This document shows positions 47,640 to 56,941 of a DNA stretch of 64,000 nucleotides, one piece after another. The stretch spans positions 372,001 through 436,000 of the forward strand of contig SEBU01000002.1 of assembly GCA_004173475.1 (NCBI GenBank), given 5' to 3'. The number at the start of each line of letters is the position of its first letter. Within the stretch, counting starts at the first letter, position 1. The notes beneath the pieces are model-generated. The model saw only the letters and a program-made list of their open reading frames with translations, had not been told where the DNA came from and made no database searches. This stretch comes from Gammaproteobacteria bacterium. Its GTDB lineage: Bacteria; Pseudomonadota; Gammaproteobacteria; Pseudomonadales; Cellvibrionaceae. Position numbers and translations under genes: made by a program.

Positions 47640-49376
47640 ATGGCTAACTTTATAAAAAATGTAAACATGCGCTCTATTCGCCGAATACTTACGCCCGTAT
47701 TTTTTATTATAAATATCCTGCTGTCTGCTTACGCATTCGCGGATCAACTTACTGCAAGTGTGGATCGCGACACCATTAGCATCCAGGATACGTTTACCTT
47801 AACTGTATCGGCCGATTCCAGGGTAAGCAGCAAACCTGACTTTAGTAGCTTACAACATGATTTTGAAATTTTGTCCAACAACGAAAGTCAGTACACGTCT
47901 ATTTCCAATAACGGAACTGAATTCAAAAAAATTTGGCAGCTGACACTTGCACCTAAACGTGAAGGCTCGCTTTTAATTCCTTCATTTACAGTTGATAAAA
48001 CTGTGAGTGATGCGATTGAGATTAAAGTGACTAAACAAAGTCAAACTTCACCGAGCGGTGATGACCCTGTTCGTGTAGCAATGGAACTCAGCAAAAACAC
48101 TGTATATGTGCAGGAACAAATACACCTGAAAATTCAAATAGTCTCCAAGGTAAATTTGAGCCAAACGCAAATGCAACCGCTTGAACTTAAAAATGCGATT
48201 GTCATACCTTTGGAAGACAAACCAAAACAATTTATAAGCGTTATCAATGGCAGACAGCATTTGATCGAAGAGCAAAACTTTGCAATTTTCCCACAAGAAA
48301 GTGGTGAACTTGTTATTCCTAGCTTAATTTATTCTGTCGTACCCAGCGCTGAACGAGACCTTTGGAATGACCCTTTTGGCAGAAGCCGCTCAAATGTTTT
48401 GCGATTGCCAACGGAAGAACAACGTATCACGGTCAAACCCGTACCCACTGAAGCCGCAGGTAAATCCTGGCTACCGGCAAATAATCTCAGCATTAACGAA
48501 ACTTGGAGTGCAAGCCTTGATCGCTTAAAAATGGGTGAGCCTGTTACTCGTACCATAACCATTTCTGCCGACGGCTTAACGGGCGGTCAAATCCCACCTT
48601 TGGCCACTGCTGCCACAGACGGCTTAACTTTTTATCCGGATCAGCCACAAAATACTGATAAGAAAACTACCAAAGGCATAGAAGGCACACGCGTAGAAAC
48701 TACCGCTATTATCCCAAATCATGGCGGGGAATTTACGCTCCCTGAAGTTAAGCTGGAATGGTGGGATGTAAATGAACAAGTTATGAAAACTGCAAGTCTT
48801 CCGGCTAAAACTATTAACGTAATTGGCGACGCCAAATCCGATGCTTCCTTAGCTCCAAGCGCACCAGCTAACCAAGCGCAAGTGACATCAGAGCCAGATG
48901 TAACTGTCGTGGGTACGGAAAAGTTAAATCCATGGTTGCTTGCTGGCAGTATTATTTTTGGAGTTTTATCTTTAATTCTTGGCGTATACGCATTAAGTTT
49001 AAGATCAAGATTAAAAGTATTGGAAAACCGGGTAGATGATGCCCATGAAATAATTTCAGAAAAAGAAAAACATATTTGGGATTTACTAAAGCATGCGGCG
49101 GCCAATAAAGACGCCCCTGCTCTGCGCAAAAATGTGCTGAGCTGGGCCAGGTTTCAATGGCCAGATGCGTCCATTCATGCACTGGATGATGTAGCAAAAT
49201 TAGGGGGTAAAATTGAGCTAACTCAAGCCCTCAAGAAGCTGGACGAATTGCTTTACAGCAATCACCCTTCAGACGACTGGCAACCTAACCAACTACTTCA
49301 GCTTTTAAACGAATGTCGAAAAGAAAGAAATGTGAAAAAGAAATCCGAAGGATTAAAACCACTTTATACTGATTAA
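47640..49376 (+). CDS. batD: BatD-like oxygen tolerance protein
   Basis: A 578-residue BatD-like protein. A signal peptide lies near the N-terminus (ending around A-Y-A-F-A-D), tandem beta-sandwich domains follow (about 40-400), and one C-terminal membrane helix near 435-455 leads to a cytoplasmic tail with a coiled coil (HEIISEKEKHIWDLL). The repeat segment YVQEQIHLKIQ is typical of the family. It is 19 bases after the BatB/C gene and precedes a strong terminator, so it ends the operon. Confidence 0.9.
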   Translation: MANFIKNVNMRSIRRILTPVFFIINILLSAYAFADQLTASVDRDTISIQDTFTLTVSADSRVSSKPDFSSLQHDFEILSNNESQYTSISNNGTEFKKIWQLTLAPKREGSLLIPSFTVDKTVSDAIEIKVTKQSQTSPSGDDPVRVAMELSKNTVYVQEQIHLKIQIVSKVNLSQTQMQPLELKNAIVIPLEDKPKQFISVINGRQHLIEEQNFAIFPQESGELVIPSLIYSVVPSAERDLWNDPFGRSRSNVLRLPTEEQRITVKPVPTEAAGKSWLPANNLSINETWSASLDRLKMGEPVTRTITISADGLTGGQIPPLATAATDGLTFYPDQPQNTDKKTTKGIEGTRVETTAIIPNHGGEFTLPEVKLEWWDVNEQVMKTASLPAKTINVIGDAKSDASLAPSAPANQAQVTSEPDVTVVGTEKLNPWLLAGSIIFGVLSLILGVYALSLRSRLKVLENRVDDAHEIISEKEKHIWDLLKHAAANKDAPALRKNVLSWARFQWPDASIHALDDVAKLGGKIELTQALKKLDELLYSNHPSDDWQPNQLLQLLNECRKERNVKKKSEGLKPLYTD

Positions 49377-49408
49377 AAAAATGGCGCTTTCAAAGCGCCA
49401 TTTTTTTA
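49375..49408 (+). terminator. Intrinsic terminator of the Bat operon
   Basis: The stem ATGGCGCTTT / AAAGCGCCAT has a one- to four-base loop, an A-run before and a T-run of seven after. Confidence 0.9.
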
Positions 49409-49589
49409 ATCTAAACACTTACAGATACAACACGATTTAGTTAGGCGTGTTTGCGCGTGTTGGAATAAACATCTTCGCTAAAATCGAACTTTTTAAAGCA
49501 GCAATGAGTTCTATTTTTGGAGTTTTCGGTAGGAAAACAAGTTACAACTCTATATAGTCGCCACATTATTAGGGGGGCGGAGCAGGCTT

Positions 49590-50060
49590 ATGAATGACGA
49601 TGAATTTGAACTATTTTTAACGGCAGCGAGCAATGAACTTAAAGAAAAGCAAGCTCATTTAACCGAGAGTTACGGTTTTGGCAGCCATAAACGTTGGATG
49701 TTTGAAAACGATAAAGCCAAGCTGCAATTCTTTGATCACAACGACAAGCTAGTGATTGAGGCTGATATTATCGACATAGGCAGCTATTCTCCCAATGCGT
49801 CCACTTGGAAGTGGGCGTGGGCTTACGAATCTATAAATCCACTATTAAAGGCCGAATCACTGCGAATTAAAGAATTAGAAGATATTACAGATTTGGTTAT
49901 TTTTGGAGAAAAGGAACCGGTTGATGCGGACGAATACCTCGCGTGGGAATTAGCTGCTATGGCGGTAAAACATTTAAACGCAATGGGATGTTACAGAGCC
50001 TTTTCTTCAGCTCGCAACGTGCAAATGTTTTTTGCAATTACCGAAATTAAAGTTATTTAA
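49590..50060 (+). CDS. DUF6882-like protein, function unknown
   Basis: A 156-residue cytoplasmic protein resembling the DUF6882 group: a GFGSHKRWMF segment, FDHNDKLVIEADIIDIGSY, then STWKWAWA and a C-terminal WELAAMAVKHL with LNAMGCYRAF. These segments are shared with that family. AGGGGGGCGGAG lies before the ATG. It is a lone gene after the Bat operon, and its stop codon overlaps the stop of the convergent gene by four bases. No function is known; other members may occur in immunity-like settings. Confidence 0.7.
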   Translation: MNDDEFELFLTAASNELKEKQAHLTESYGFGSHKRWMFENDKAKLQFFDHNDKLVIEADIIDIGSYSPNASTWKWAWAYESINPLLKAESLRIKELEDITDLVIFGEKEPVDADEYLAWELAAMAVKHLNAMGCYRAFSSARNVQMFFAITEIKVI

Positions 50061-50872
50061 GTAATTGAGGTGGAATGAAATTGTATTCTATCCACCTGAC
50101 GATCAAACTCCGACAAGAGGTGGTCAATGCATCGTGTCGCAATTTTAAAATAGTCTTCCGCTGCGATGCTCGGAGATTCAGTTATAATTTGTTGCTGAAT
50201 GATTGTCAGAAAATTACGGAAATCGTTTAATGTTTCATTCGGCCATTTGGGATCAAGGTTAGATTTAATTTTCGCGACCAGATGATTTAGCTGAATACGT
50301 ACAACACTCGTGCAAGTACCTTTGCTTGCAACCCCCATTCCTAATGCACGCGCCTGCCCCACGTATTCCGCAATGAACAATAATTTACGCCAATTAGCGT
50401 CTGCAGCATCCACTATGCCGAGTCTACCTAGATGATGAGCATAGGCAAGGTCGTCAATCAAATAGAGAAGGTTTGCGATTAAATTATTGTGTTGTTTTAA
50501 ATTAATTTCAGCATTCGCGTTTCTAAAGTAAGCCTTAATTCGTTGCCAATGGTCGATTAAACTTTCCCAGTTTCCATTTTGCTGCATCCATCCGTCTATG
50601 CTTTGAATATCTACAATCGCAAGACCGATCTTTTGTTCCAGTTTTTCTATATCGCCCGCCAATAAGGAGTTACCATGAAAAAAGCCATTGGTTAGCCCAC
50701 GATGCTGCTGTATATACATCAGAAAAATACGTAATTTTTTGAGATAGACTACACCAGTGCGGAATAATTTTTTTTCAGTTTGGTTGCGCCTGATTATTGC
50801 GATAATAGCTATCAGCAGGGCCGCACCCGGCACTATTACAAAGAAAAAAATAAATGCCGCGGGCAGATTCAT
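50057..50872 (-). CDS. Membrane protein with nitrate/nitrite-sensing (NIT)-like domain
   Basis: A 271-residue protein with one N-terminal transmembrane helix (about 5-30) followed by a long helical soluble part. FLMYIQQHRGLTNGFFHGN resembles the start of NIT-type four-helix sensor domains, which carry a similar H-R-G-L/S segment. There is no output domain, so it is not a complete receptor. The ATG at 50870-50872 is chosen; a TTG four codons upstream is possible. Nitrate binding is a guess from one motif. Confidence 0.55.
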   Translation of the reverse strand: MNLPAAFIFFFVIVPGAALLIAIIAIIRRNQTEKKLFRTGVVYLKKLRIFLMYIQQHRGLTNGFFHGNSLLAGDIEKLEQKIGLAIVDIQSIDGWMQQNGNWESLIDHWQRIKAYFRNANAEINLKQHNNLIANLLYLIDDLAYAHHLGRLGIVDAADANWRKLLFIAEYVGQARALGMGVASKGTCTSVVRIQLNHLVAKIKSNLDPKWPNETLNDFRNFLTIIQQQIITESPSIAAEDYFKIATRCIDHLLSEFDRQVDRIQFHSTSIT

Positions 50873-51078
50873 TTCCAAAGGCAACCCATGTGTAAGCAGA
50901 ATTGTCAGACGATTTATATTCGCGAAGCACCTTAGTTGCGCATACGAAATATTAACGGCTGACTAATGGTGCATGGATTCAATTTACTTACCGAAGTGTC
51001 ACTATCGAGATCATGTGACTGGCTCACTATTAAGCTCTTCAACTTTCGTGCCACAAGATGATTCATCCAAAAGTAAAT

Positions 51079-51774
51079 TCAAATTTTCGGCCAAGCTAAT
51101 TTCCACGGATGAACAAACTCTTGAATCGCAGATTGAAATTCAGCGCTAAGAAAATTCTCCCCTTCTTTTGGAAACTCAGTAAAGCGATAACTTATTCCTT
51201 GAAGGCTAAACGCCAAACTAAAGGCGTGTAAGTAAACTCTGTCGGTATTAACGCAAGCAAGTGCATCTGCGTAAAGTACATCTCCCATAATAGGTGAACC
51301 CAGGCTTTTCAATGCAACGCGAATTTGGTGGGTTTTTCCCGTGTGAGGCTTAATAACAAACAGCCGCTTACCTTGCGCTAAGGAACAACTAAAAAACTGC
51401 GTAACGGCAGGATTATTCTGGGTAGCACTAAGTTTCCAGGCGCCTCTTCTTGCAGGCTCCATATCGCCCTTAATCAAACCTTGCTTTTTCTTCGGTTTTT
51501 TATTACTAATCGCTAAATAATATTTCTCGATCTGACGATTTTTAAATTGTTCGACTAACTCGCGATTTGCTGAGGCTGTCTTAGCCATAAGCAATACGCC
51601 GGAGGTTACCTTATCTAATCTGTGTACAGGATAAAGTTCGCCCAGTCCTTGATGTTGTTTGACTTTTTCAAATAGTCCCGCTTGACCATCGTCGCTATGG
51701 AAACTGGTGTTAGGCTTTTTATAAATCACAAGAAAATTTTCATCATCCTGTATTACTTCATAAAAATCGTTCAT
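51079..51774 (-). CDS. RluA-family pseudouridine synthase
   Basis: A 231-residue pseudouridine synthase without an S4 domain. The catalytic motif HRLDKVTSG (Asp in R-L-D) is near 51-59; the RluA-type FVIKPHTGKTHQIRVALKS and MGDVLYAD segments follow. The size and the YEVIQDDENFLVIYKKPN opening resemble a small RluA-related subfamily of gammaproteobacteria. The RNA target is not known. It is a single gene, divergent from the RNA candidate near 51.9 kb. Confidence 0.9.
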   Translation of the reverse strand: MNDFYEVIQDDENFLVIYKKPNTSFHSDDGQAGLFEKVKQHQGLGELYPVHRLDKVTSGVLLMAKTASANRELVEQFKNRQIEKYYLAISNKKPKKKQGLIKGDMEPARRGAWKLSATQNNPAVTQFFSCSLAQGKRLFVIKPHTGKTHQIRVALKSLGSPIMGDVLYADALACVNTDRVYLHAFSLAFSLQGISYRFTEFPKEGENFLSAEFQSAIQEFVHPWKLAWPKI

Positions 51775-51828
51775 AAAAAATTCATCTAATAATTGAGCCT
51801 ATTGCACCATAAAAAACTAAGTAGATCA

Positions 51829-51857
51829 TTCGCATTTAATTCTTCGCTTACTATACT
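51829..51857 (+). promoter_or_regulatory. Sigma-70 promoter of the structured RNA candidate
   Basis: TTCGCA (51829-51834) and TATACT (51852-51857) are separated by exactly 17 bases. The predicted start at about 51864-51866 coincides with the 5' end of an 18-bp helix. The -35 matches TTGACA at four of six positions and the -10 matches TATAAT at five of six. Confidence 0.6.
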
Positions 51858-51863
51858 AGGTAT

Positions 51864-51990
51864 AAGTGTCCGCAGTGTTGCGCAGTAAAGGGTAAGCCCC
51901 AAGAGAGCCCATCTAGGCACTCCTTAAATCCTGACTGTGAAGTTCAAGGATTTACCTAACAACTGCAACCTGCGGATACCCTTTTCATTA
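51864..51990 (+). ncRNA. Candidate structured RNA, unidentified (about 125 nt)
   Basis: The 5' and 3' ends pair. Bases 51866-51875 (GTGTCCGCAG) pair with 51970-51979 (CTGCGGATAC); after one bulged base, 51877-51881 pair with 51965-51969; after two bulged bases, 51884-51886 pair with 51962-51964. This gives 18 base pairs. An inner hairpin pairs TAAATCC-TGA (51925-51934) with TCA-A-GGATTTA (51944-51954), leaving an open central region near 51887-51924. CCCTTTTC follows the closing helix. From memory it lacks the SRP RNA GGAAGGAAGC loop and the 180-nt layout of 6S RNA. It could be a free small RNA or a leader of the acyltransferase gene 105 bases downstream. Confidence 0.5.
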
Positions 51991-52094
51991 AAACCAAACA
52001 TATAATCCCATCTTACGAAATTTCGTTTCACAAATAGCTTTTGCTAGATTGGCTGAGATTTTATACTGCGGCATTATTACATGCGGCGATTATT

Positions 52095-52763
52095 ATGACT
52101 GAGCTTTTACCTGATTCACCTGACACAGAGGCCTCCAGCCGTAATAAAATCCCTCCCGAATTTTATCGAACCCAACACAAGTTGCGTTTGAGCTACATGC
52201 CGTGGTTGTATTTTGAGTTAAAACCTGTGCATAGGGAATGGGCGGAAGATTGGCAAAAAAATGTGCAGTCGTATCTTACGGCGGTTGAAACCGTCCATGT
52301 TGGCAAAAGTTGTTTCATTGCACCCGAGGCAAAATTATTTGCTGAGCCAGGTCGTCCAATCATAATTGGCGATGGTTCCTATATTGCTGCCGATTGCGTT
52401 CTTCATGGACCAATAAAAATCGGAAAAAACGTATCTATAAATCATCACGTGACTATGGACGGCGGACGGATGGGAATTACTATCGGTGATAACTCTCGTA
52501 TTGCCGCGAATTGTCAATTGTACGCCTTCAATCATGGCAACTTGCCTGACACCTTAATTTGTGAACAACCTATTAAATCGAAGGGTATCGCAGTGGGGAG
52601 TGACGTTTGGCTGGGGGCAAATGTTGGTGTTGTTGATGGGGTAGTGATCAGCGATCACGTTATTGTAGGTATGAGTAGTCAGATTACGCGAGACGTGGAG
52701 GCGTATAAAATAATTGCGGGAAATCCCGCTCGAATTATCGGTGATCGTAGAGAAAAAAAATAA
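52095..52763 (+). CDS. Left-handed beta-helix (hexapeptide) acyltransferase
   Basis: A 222-residue acyltransferase with hexapeptide repeats at about 85-205 (repeats of the type I-G-D-G-S-Y-I-A, I-G-K-N-V-S-I and I-G-D-N-S-R-I) and the C-terminal coil ending GNPARIIGDR. The active-site-type histidines are in NHHVTMDGG and AFNHG. The N-terminal 65 residues are helical and soluble. The donor is probably acetyl-CoA; the acceptor (sugar, amino sugar or other) is not known. The ATG at 52095 is preferred by family alignment; upstream frame from 52041 would need a TTG start. Confidence 0.85.
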   Translation: MTELLPDSPDTEASSRNKIPPEFYRTQHKLRLSYMPWLYFELKPVHREWAEDWQKNVQSYLTAVETVHVGKSCFIAPEAKLFAEPGRPIIIGDGSYIAADCVLHGPIKIGKNVSINHHVTMDGGRMGITIGDNSRIAANCQLYAFNHGNLPDTLICEQPIKSKGIAVGSDVWLGANVGVVDGVVISDHVIVGMSSQITRDVEAYKIIAGNPARIIGDRREKK

Positions 52764-52797
52764 AGCCAAAACTGTTATTTAAAAGCAATGAAAAAAT

Positions 52798-54846
52798 TTA
52801 TTTTTTACCATTTTCAGAATTAACTTTTTTCTCTGTTTCAGTTGCCGAAGCTTTACTGCTGCTTTCTGCAGCTTTCAGTAAAGCCCGACAATCAACATTT
52901 TCCGCATCGCTTCTTTCAATAAAAGGCAAAACCGCCGCGAAAGGGGTAAGTAAACTTCCCAGTACTATTGCGGTCGTCGCACGATTTCCTACTTTCTTCC
53001 CATCCAAGCCAATATTTGGCGATTTTAATTGCCCGGACAAAACTATGGGCGTTTGAACGGCAAAAATACTAGAGTCTTTTGGTTTTGCATCCAACTTGGC
53101 ATTAATCGTTTCTCGTTTTAAGTTAATGCTCACATTTCCAACCAACACTGAATCGTTTGTATCTAATACCACAACTTTTGATTTAAGTATTCCGTCTTCA
53201 ACAGCGAAATCAGTCACACCACAACGAATTTTTGTTGCCTTATCTTTACCTAAAAATAATGGCACCGCTTGCGCTATGTCGAGGTCTGATGCCTCGATTA
53301 ATAACTGGCTAATTTTTCCACCTGACATAATTAACACGAGCTCGCCATTACTAGTCGCCAAAACATCAGCCAGTGAGGCGCCGGCGCCCGCCAGATTCAC
53401 TTTGCCTCCGAAGAGACCTTCTGATGTTTTTGCAAAACGTGTGTTAACAAAAAACTGACCTAAACTCAACTTACGCAAATTTAGGTTTAATTTCATTGGT
53501 GGTACATCTTTATTCGCGTCAACCTCGATATCGCCATCGATTGTGCCATCAGCAAGAACAACATTTAACGGATCAAGTTTTAGCAATCCATTTCTTAAGT
53601 CGAACCGAACTTCCATTCCTTTGAAAGGTAGGTTTGGTGCCTCTATTTTTACCGCTTTTAAAGTGACATCAAGATCTGTTGCTCGCAGACGTTCCAATTT
53701 TAAAGGAACATCAGGAATTAATTTGGCGCTCGCTTTTTTTTCTGCGGCTGCTTTTTTCTGCTCTGGTGAAGCATTTTCACCGGAAGGAGGTAAACCGATA
53801 AATCCACCTAAGTCTTCGCTGTCCAATAAATTAGAAATCAAATTCGCTTTTAAAAAGCCACGTTCTTTACTGGTGTCATAAGATAAATTGCCAGACAAAT
53901 CACTTTTGCCAACTTCACCTTTAAAGTCCTTATATCCCCAAACGCCGCCCTCTTTCGTTAATTGACCTGCTAGCTTATAAGGTGGTGTTGGCGGCAAAGG
54001 GATCGCCGTAAGATAGAAAATATCTGCCAAATTATTGCCTGTTACCTTGAGGCTCGCGTTAACACCTCGTAATTTAATGGGATCTTTAAAAACCCCATTC
54101 AACGAAACTTTAGTCTGGCCCATGACCAGGTTTAAGCTGAGCGGATAATCTTTATTAGAGTCACGCAAATATTTGAGTGAGCCGCCCTGAGCCTCGAGCG
54201 TAAACTTTTGATTTTGCATTGAACCTGTACCGGAAATTTTCAACTCTTTACTTTGTTCATCTTTATTTTTATCTGTTCCCTGTCCAACAACAGAGTCGAG
54301 CTTTACATTGAGATTCATGCCTTTAATAGCATCTCTGTAGATAAGATTTCCCGATTTCAATTGCAAACTTTGAATAATCGGAAATTCGTGGCGATTATCA
54401 GGTATCGCAGCCTCATCGGCAGCATTCGCTTTGGAAAGCGCTGGAAAATTCCAGTTAAAATCGGTCGCGGATTTTTTATCTAAAATTAGTATAGGACGAT
54501 CAAGACTAATATCACCGAACTCAAGCCTTCCGCGTAACAATTGTAACGGCTTAAAGGTTAGATCGAGAGACTCAATCGTAAGCATATTGGGTTCGGGATA
54601 ATCGGGCGCATTTCCTAGGCGAATTTTTTCGGCGTGGACTGAAGTGTAAGTCCAGTGCCAATGGATTTGAAAATCCCCTTCGATGAATAGTTCACGCTCC
54701 AATGTAGAGCCGCCTTTCTTCTCCAAAAGGGACTTAACTATAGGTTCCGAAAAAATAATAATAATCACCAATATCAACACAATGGCTAAAAAGATAATAC
54801 TAATAGAGGCCAATATTTTATGGCGACGAATTTTATCTACTATCAT
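52798..54846 (-). CDS. AsmA-family membrane protein
   Basis: A 682-residue AsmA-like protein: one N-terminal membrane helix at about 11-33, then a long periplasmic part rich in beta strands with the AsmA-type features LEFGDISLDRPILILDKK near the start and NLRKLSLGQFFVNTRF, LVLIMSGGKISQLL and NAKLDAKPKDSSIF near the end. AsmA-superfamily proteins are bridge-like lipid transport or outer-membrane homeostasis factors. The C-terminus ends in a charged Lys/Glu tail. It is a single gene, with the acyltransferase convergent. Confidence 0.9.
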   Translation of the reverse strand: MIVDKIRRHKILASISIIFLAIVLILVIIIIFSEPIVKSLLEKKGGSTLERELFIEGDFQIHWHWTYTSVHAEKIRLGNAPDYPEPNMLTIESLDLTFKPLQLLRGRLEFGDISLDRPILILDKKSATDFNWNFPALSKANAADEAAIPDNRHEFPIIQSLQLKSGNLIYRDAIKGMNLNVKLDSVVGQGTDKNKDEQSKELKISGTGSMQNQKFTLEAQGGSLKYLRDSNKDYPLSLNLVMGQTKVSLNGVFKDPIKLRGVNASLKVTGNNLADIFYLTAIPLPPTPPYKLAGQLTKEGGVWGYKDFKGEVGKSDLSGNLSYDTSKERGFLKANLISNLLDSEDLGGFIGLPPSGENASPEQKKAAAEKKASAKLIPDVPLKLERLRATDLDVTLKAVKIEAPNLPFKGMEVRFDLRNGLLKLDPLNVVLADGTIDGDIEVDANKDVPPMKLNLNLRKLSLGQFFVNTRFAKTSEGLFGGKVNLAGAGASLADVLATSNGELVLIMSGGKISQLLIEASDLDIAQAVPLFLGKDKATKIRCGVTDFAVEDGILKSKVVVLDTNDSVLVGNVSINLKRETINAKLDAKPKDSSIFAVQTPIVLSGQLKSPNIGLDGKKVGNRATTAIVLGSLLTPFAAVLPFIERSDAENVDCRALLKAAESSSKASATETEKKVNSENGKK

Positions 54847-54939
54847 TTATGAAATCTTCATGTTGGTATCAATGATTAGCGTCTATTCCATGGAATAAAC
54901 GCATCGGAACCTCAGCTTAATGGCGTGTCTATGAATTTA

Positions 54940-55980
54940 TTATTTTCGCTTTCGAAATGCCGCCAAAAGATTTTCAACGGCGAAGAGCTGGGCTTCTTTC
55001 GCTTTAGGAACTACATCAGCCATACCAAAAAATTCGTGGGTCACGCCGAAATATTCTTCATAGCTGACGTCCACCCCTTCAAATCGTAAACGATCAGCGT
55101 AGAATTTTCCGTCACACATCAAAGGATCTACCTCAGCAGTAATAATCGTTGCCGAAGGCAAATCTCTTAAGGTCGGAGCCTTAATTGGCAGTGCGTAAGG
55201 GCTAGTAGCATCGGCGGCGTAATGAGAGAAGAACCACTTCATCATTTCTTTATTTAGTGGTTTAGCATTTGCGTTTCGTAAATAAGAATTTGAATCTAAG
55301 TCATCATTCAAGACTGGATAGATAAGTAGTTGATGCACGGGTGATTTAATTTTTTTGTCGCGTGCGATCAAAGACACAACTGCCGCTAAATTACCGCCCG
55401 CGCTCTCACCGCTCACCGCAACATTTTCTGGATCGCCATTAAGTTCTTGCGCGTGATCTAGTACCCATTGGTAGGCTACAACAGCATCCTCAACTGCTGC
55501 GGGAAATGGAAATTCCGGTGCTTGGTGATAGTCAACCGCTACGACTATAGCTTGCGCGCCTTTCGCTAGTGCACGTATGGAGGCTTCGTAAGTTTTACTG
55601 CTGGCAATAACAAAACCGCCACCATGGTAATACATGAGTACCGGGAAAGGTCCATCACCTAATGGCGTATAAATATGAAGGGGAATTTGACCGAGGGGTC
55701 CGTCTATTAATAAGTTCGTAATTCGCAGATTGGAATCTGAAACAACCAAATTATTTTCATCTTCTAATATTTTTTTTACAGCATCTGCTGGTGTTGGTTG
55801 AAGACGAGCTTCTGCGGGACTTAAGGTTTCAATAGGTTTTCCATGCAACCCACTTAACGTACTAAGAACCTTTTGCATCGCTGGATCTGGTGAAGGATGT
55901 TTAGTCGTATGAGATACAGAACCGTGGATTGACGTAAGTGCATGAGCTCCAGAAGCAAGTAAAACGGATGCTGGTGTCAT
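54940..55980 (-). CDS. Alpha/beta hydrolase of the HSL (family IV) type
   Basis: A 346-residue esterase-like enzyme. The oxyanion-hole motif HGGGF is at 119-123, the nucleophile elbow GESAGG at 191-196 (Ser193), and Asp in AEVDPLMCDG and His in GVTHEFFG complete a plausible triad. These identify the hormone-sensitive-lipase group. The first 75 residues form the cap. A weak hydrophobic N-terminus (MTPASVLLASGAHA) may be a signal or just a helix. Substrates are likely short-chain esters; the physiological one is unknown. Confidence 0.9.
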   Translation of the reverse strand: MTPASVLLASGAHALTSIHGSVSHTTKHPSPDPAMQKVLSTLSGLHGKPIETLSPAEARLQPTPADAVKKILEDENNLVVSDSNLRITNLLIDGPLGQIPLHIYTPLGDGPFPVLMYYHGGGFVIASSKTYEASIRALAKGAQAIVVAVDYHQAPEFPFPAAVEDAVVAYQWVLDHAQELNGDPENVAVSGESAGGNLAAVVSLIARDKKIKSPVHQLLIYPVLNDDLDSNSYLRNANAKPLNKEMMKWFFSHYAADATSPYALPIKAPTLRDLPSATIITAEVDPLMCDGKFYADRLRFEGVDVSYEEYFGVTHEFFGMADVVPKAKEAQLFAVENLLAAFRKRK

Positions 55981-56153
55981 TTAGATTTCCTCGTGTGCCA
56001 TTCGAATTTTGAGAATGGCACCAAAAATATCGCAACTCTGTGCGATAACGTACTCTAGCGAAGCATGAATTTTGTGGTCTGAGGACGCGTCTCTTTATTA
56101 CTGAATAATTTTTATCTCGCTACCTTTCTAAAAATTTTTGCGCAATTAAATAA

Positions 56154-56654
56154 TCAAGTGAGATCCAGTTTTTCGTGCTCCGCTATATCGGTTGGCGGAT
56201 GACCGCTTATTGCGGCCTTGGCTATAGCAAAAAGTTGCAACATTTTATTGGTGTGTGAATCCCAATATTCCGCCGTGTGAATAGTAAATTTAATCAGCGA
56301 GAGATGCGGATCATCAACACCTTCAGGAAACCACGCAGCGACCGCAGGATTCCAAAGCTCAACTGCTTTTTCGCGATATTTTAAAACTTCAGCATTCCCT
56401 GAGATAGCAACGTAAATACTATCCGCTGGTTCTGCAAAAGTTACATTTATTTTAGGTTGGCGAATAATGTCTTTCGCTACCTGCGACTCGTCCGAAACAA
56501 AAAACCATAAAATTCCGTTATCGTCGAGTTGTTGTTGCGTCATAGGACGGCTCGACAAACTTTGTTCATCATTTTGTGTGGTCAGCATGGCGAATCGAAT
56601 CGATTTAATTTTTGCGCGCAAATTTTTAATGGAGTTATCTAAAGCTTCAGACAT
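56154..56654 (-). CDS. Pyridoxamine 5'-phosphate oxidase-family (general stress) protein
   Basis: A 166-residue split-barrel flavin-binding protein of the general-stress pyridoxamine-phosphate-oxidase-like family. The N-terminal RFAMLTTQNDEQSLSSRPM and ILWFFVSDESQVAKDI segments match the FMN-binding half. It differs from true PdxH in length and in lacking its substrate residues. FMN or F420 binding is inferred from the fold. The gene is divergent from the rhlE leader. Confidence 0.88.
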   Translation of the reverse strand: MSEALDNSIKNLRAKIKSIRFAMLTTQNDEQSLSSRPMTQQQLDDNGILWFFVSDESQVAKDIIRQPKINVTFAEPADSIYVAISGNAEVLKYREKAVELWNPAVAAWFPEGVDDPHLSLIKFTIHTAEYWDSHTNKMLQLFAIAKAAISGHPPTDIAEHEKLDLT

Positions 56655-56824
56655 TGTATTGCTCTCTTGATATCGAAATTGTTCGAGAGACGTTAAGCCT
56701 TAGCTTGTTATACCTCCGTTCGATAGCGCACTTTTTATGCGCGAATTCAAAAATTAAAAAATGAATGGCGCCGAATTCCAAGCTTAGCTGGCGTTGAGAG
56801 GTTAATATATGTACTATGCACCTC

Positions 56825-56941
56825 CGATGCTACTAGGTCAGCATCGCCTCTCCCTCTCTAGGCTTCAGTCAAGCTGAAGATAGACGCTTTGCTCGCCAGA
56901 CCTATCCCCACTGCGGGAGGCTGAGCTTCAGGAAAATCACT
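56825..56941 (+). promoter_or_regulatory. Structured leader of the rhlE-type gene, with alternative helices
   Basis: Two hairpins precede the coding region: CGATGCT (56825-56831) / AGCATCG (56840-56846) and CTTCAG (56863-56868) / CTGAAG (56874-56879). A second CTTCAG at 56926-56931 overlaps the ribosome site AGGA (56930-56933), which is eight bases before the ATG. CTGAAG can therefore pair with either CTTCAG, closing or opening the ribosome site. This is a plausible translation switch, inferred only from complementarity. Confidence 0.45.

Noticed and set aside
51864-51990. Identification of the RNA candidate as 6S RNA or SRP RNA
   Set aside because: It is shorter than 6S RNA, its helices do not follow the 6S layout, and it lacks the SRP apical loop; only scattered short matches exist.
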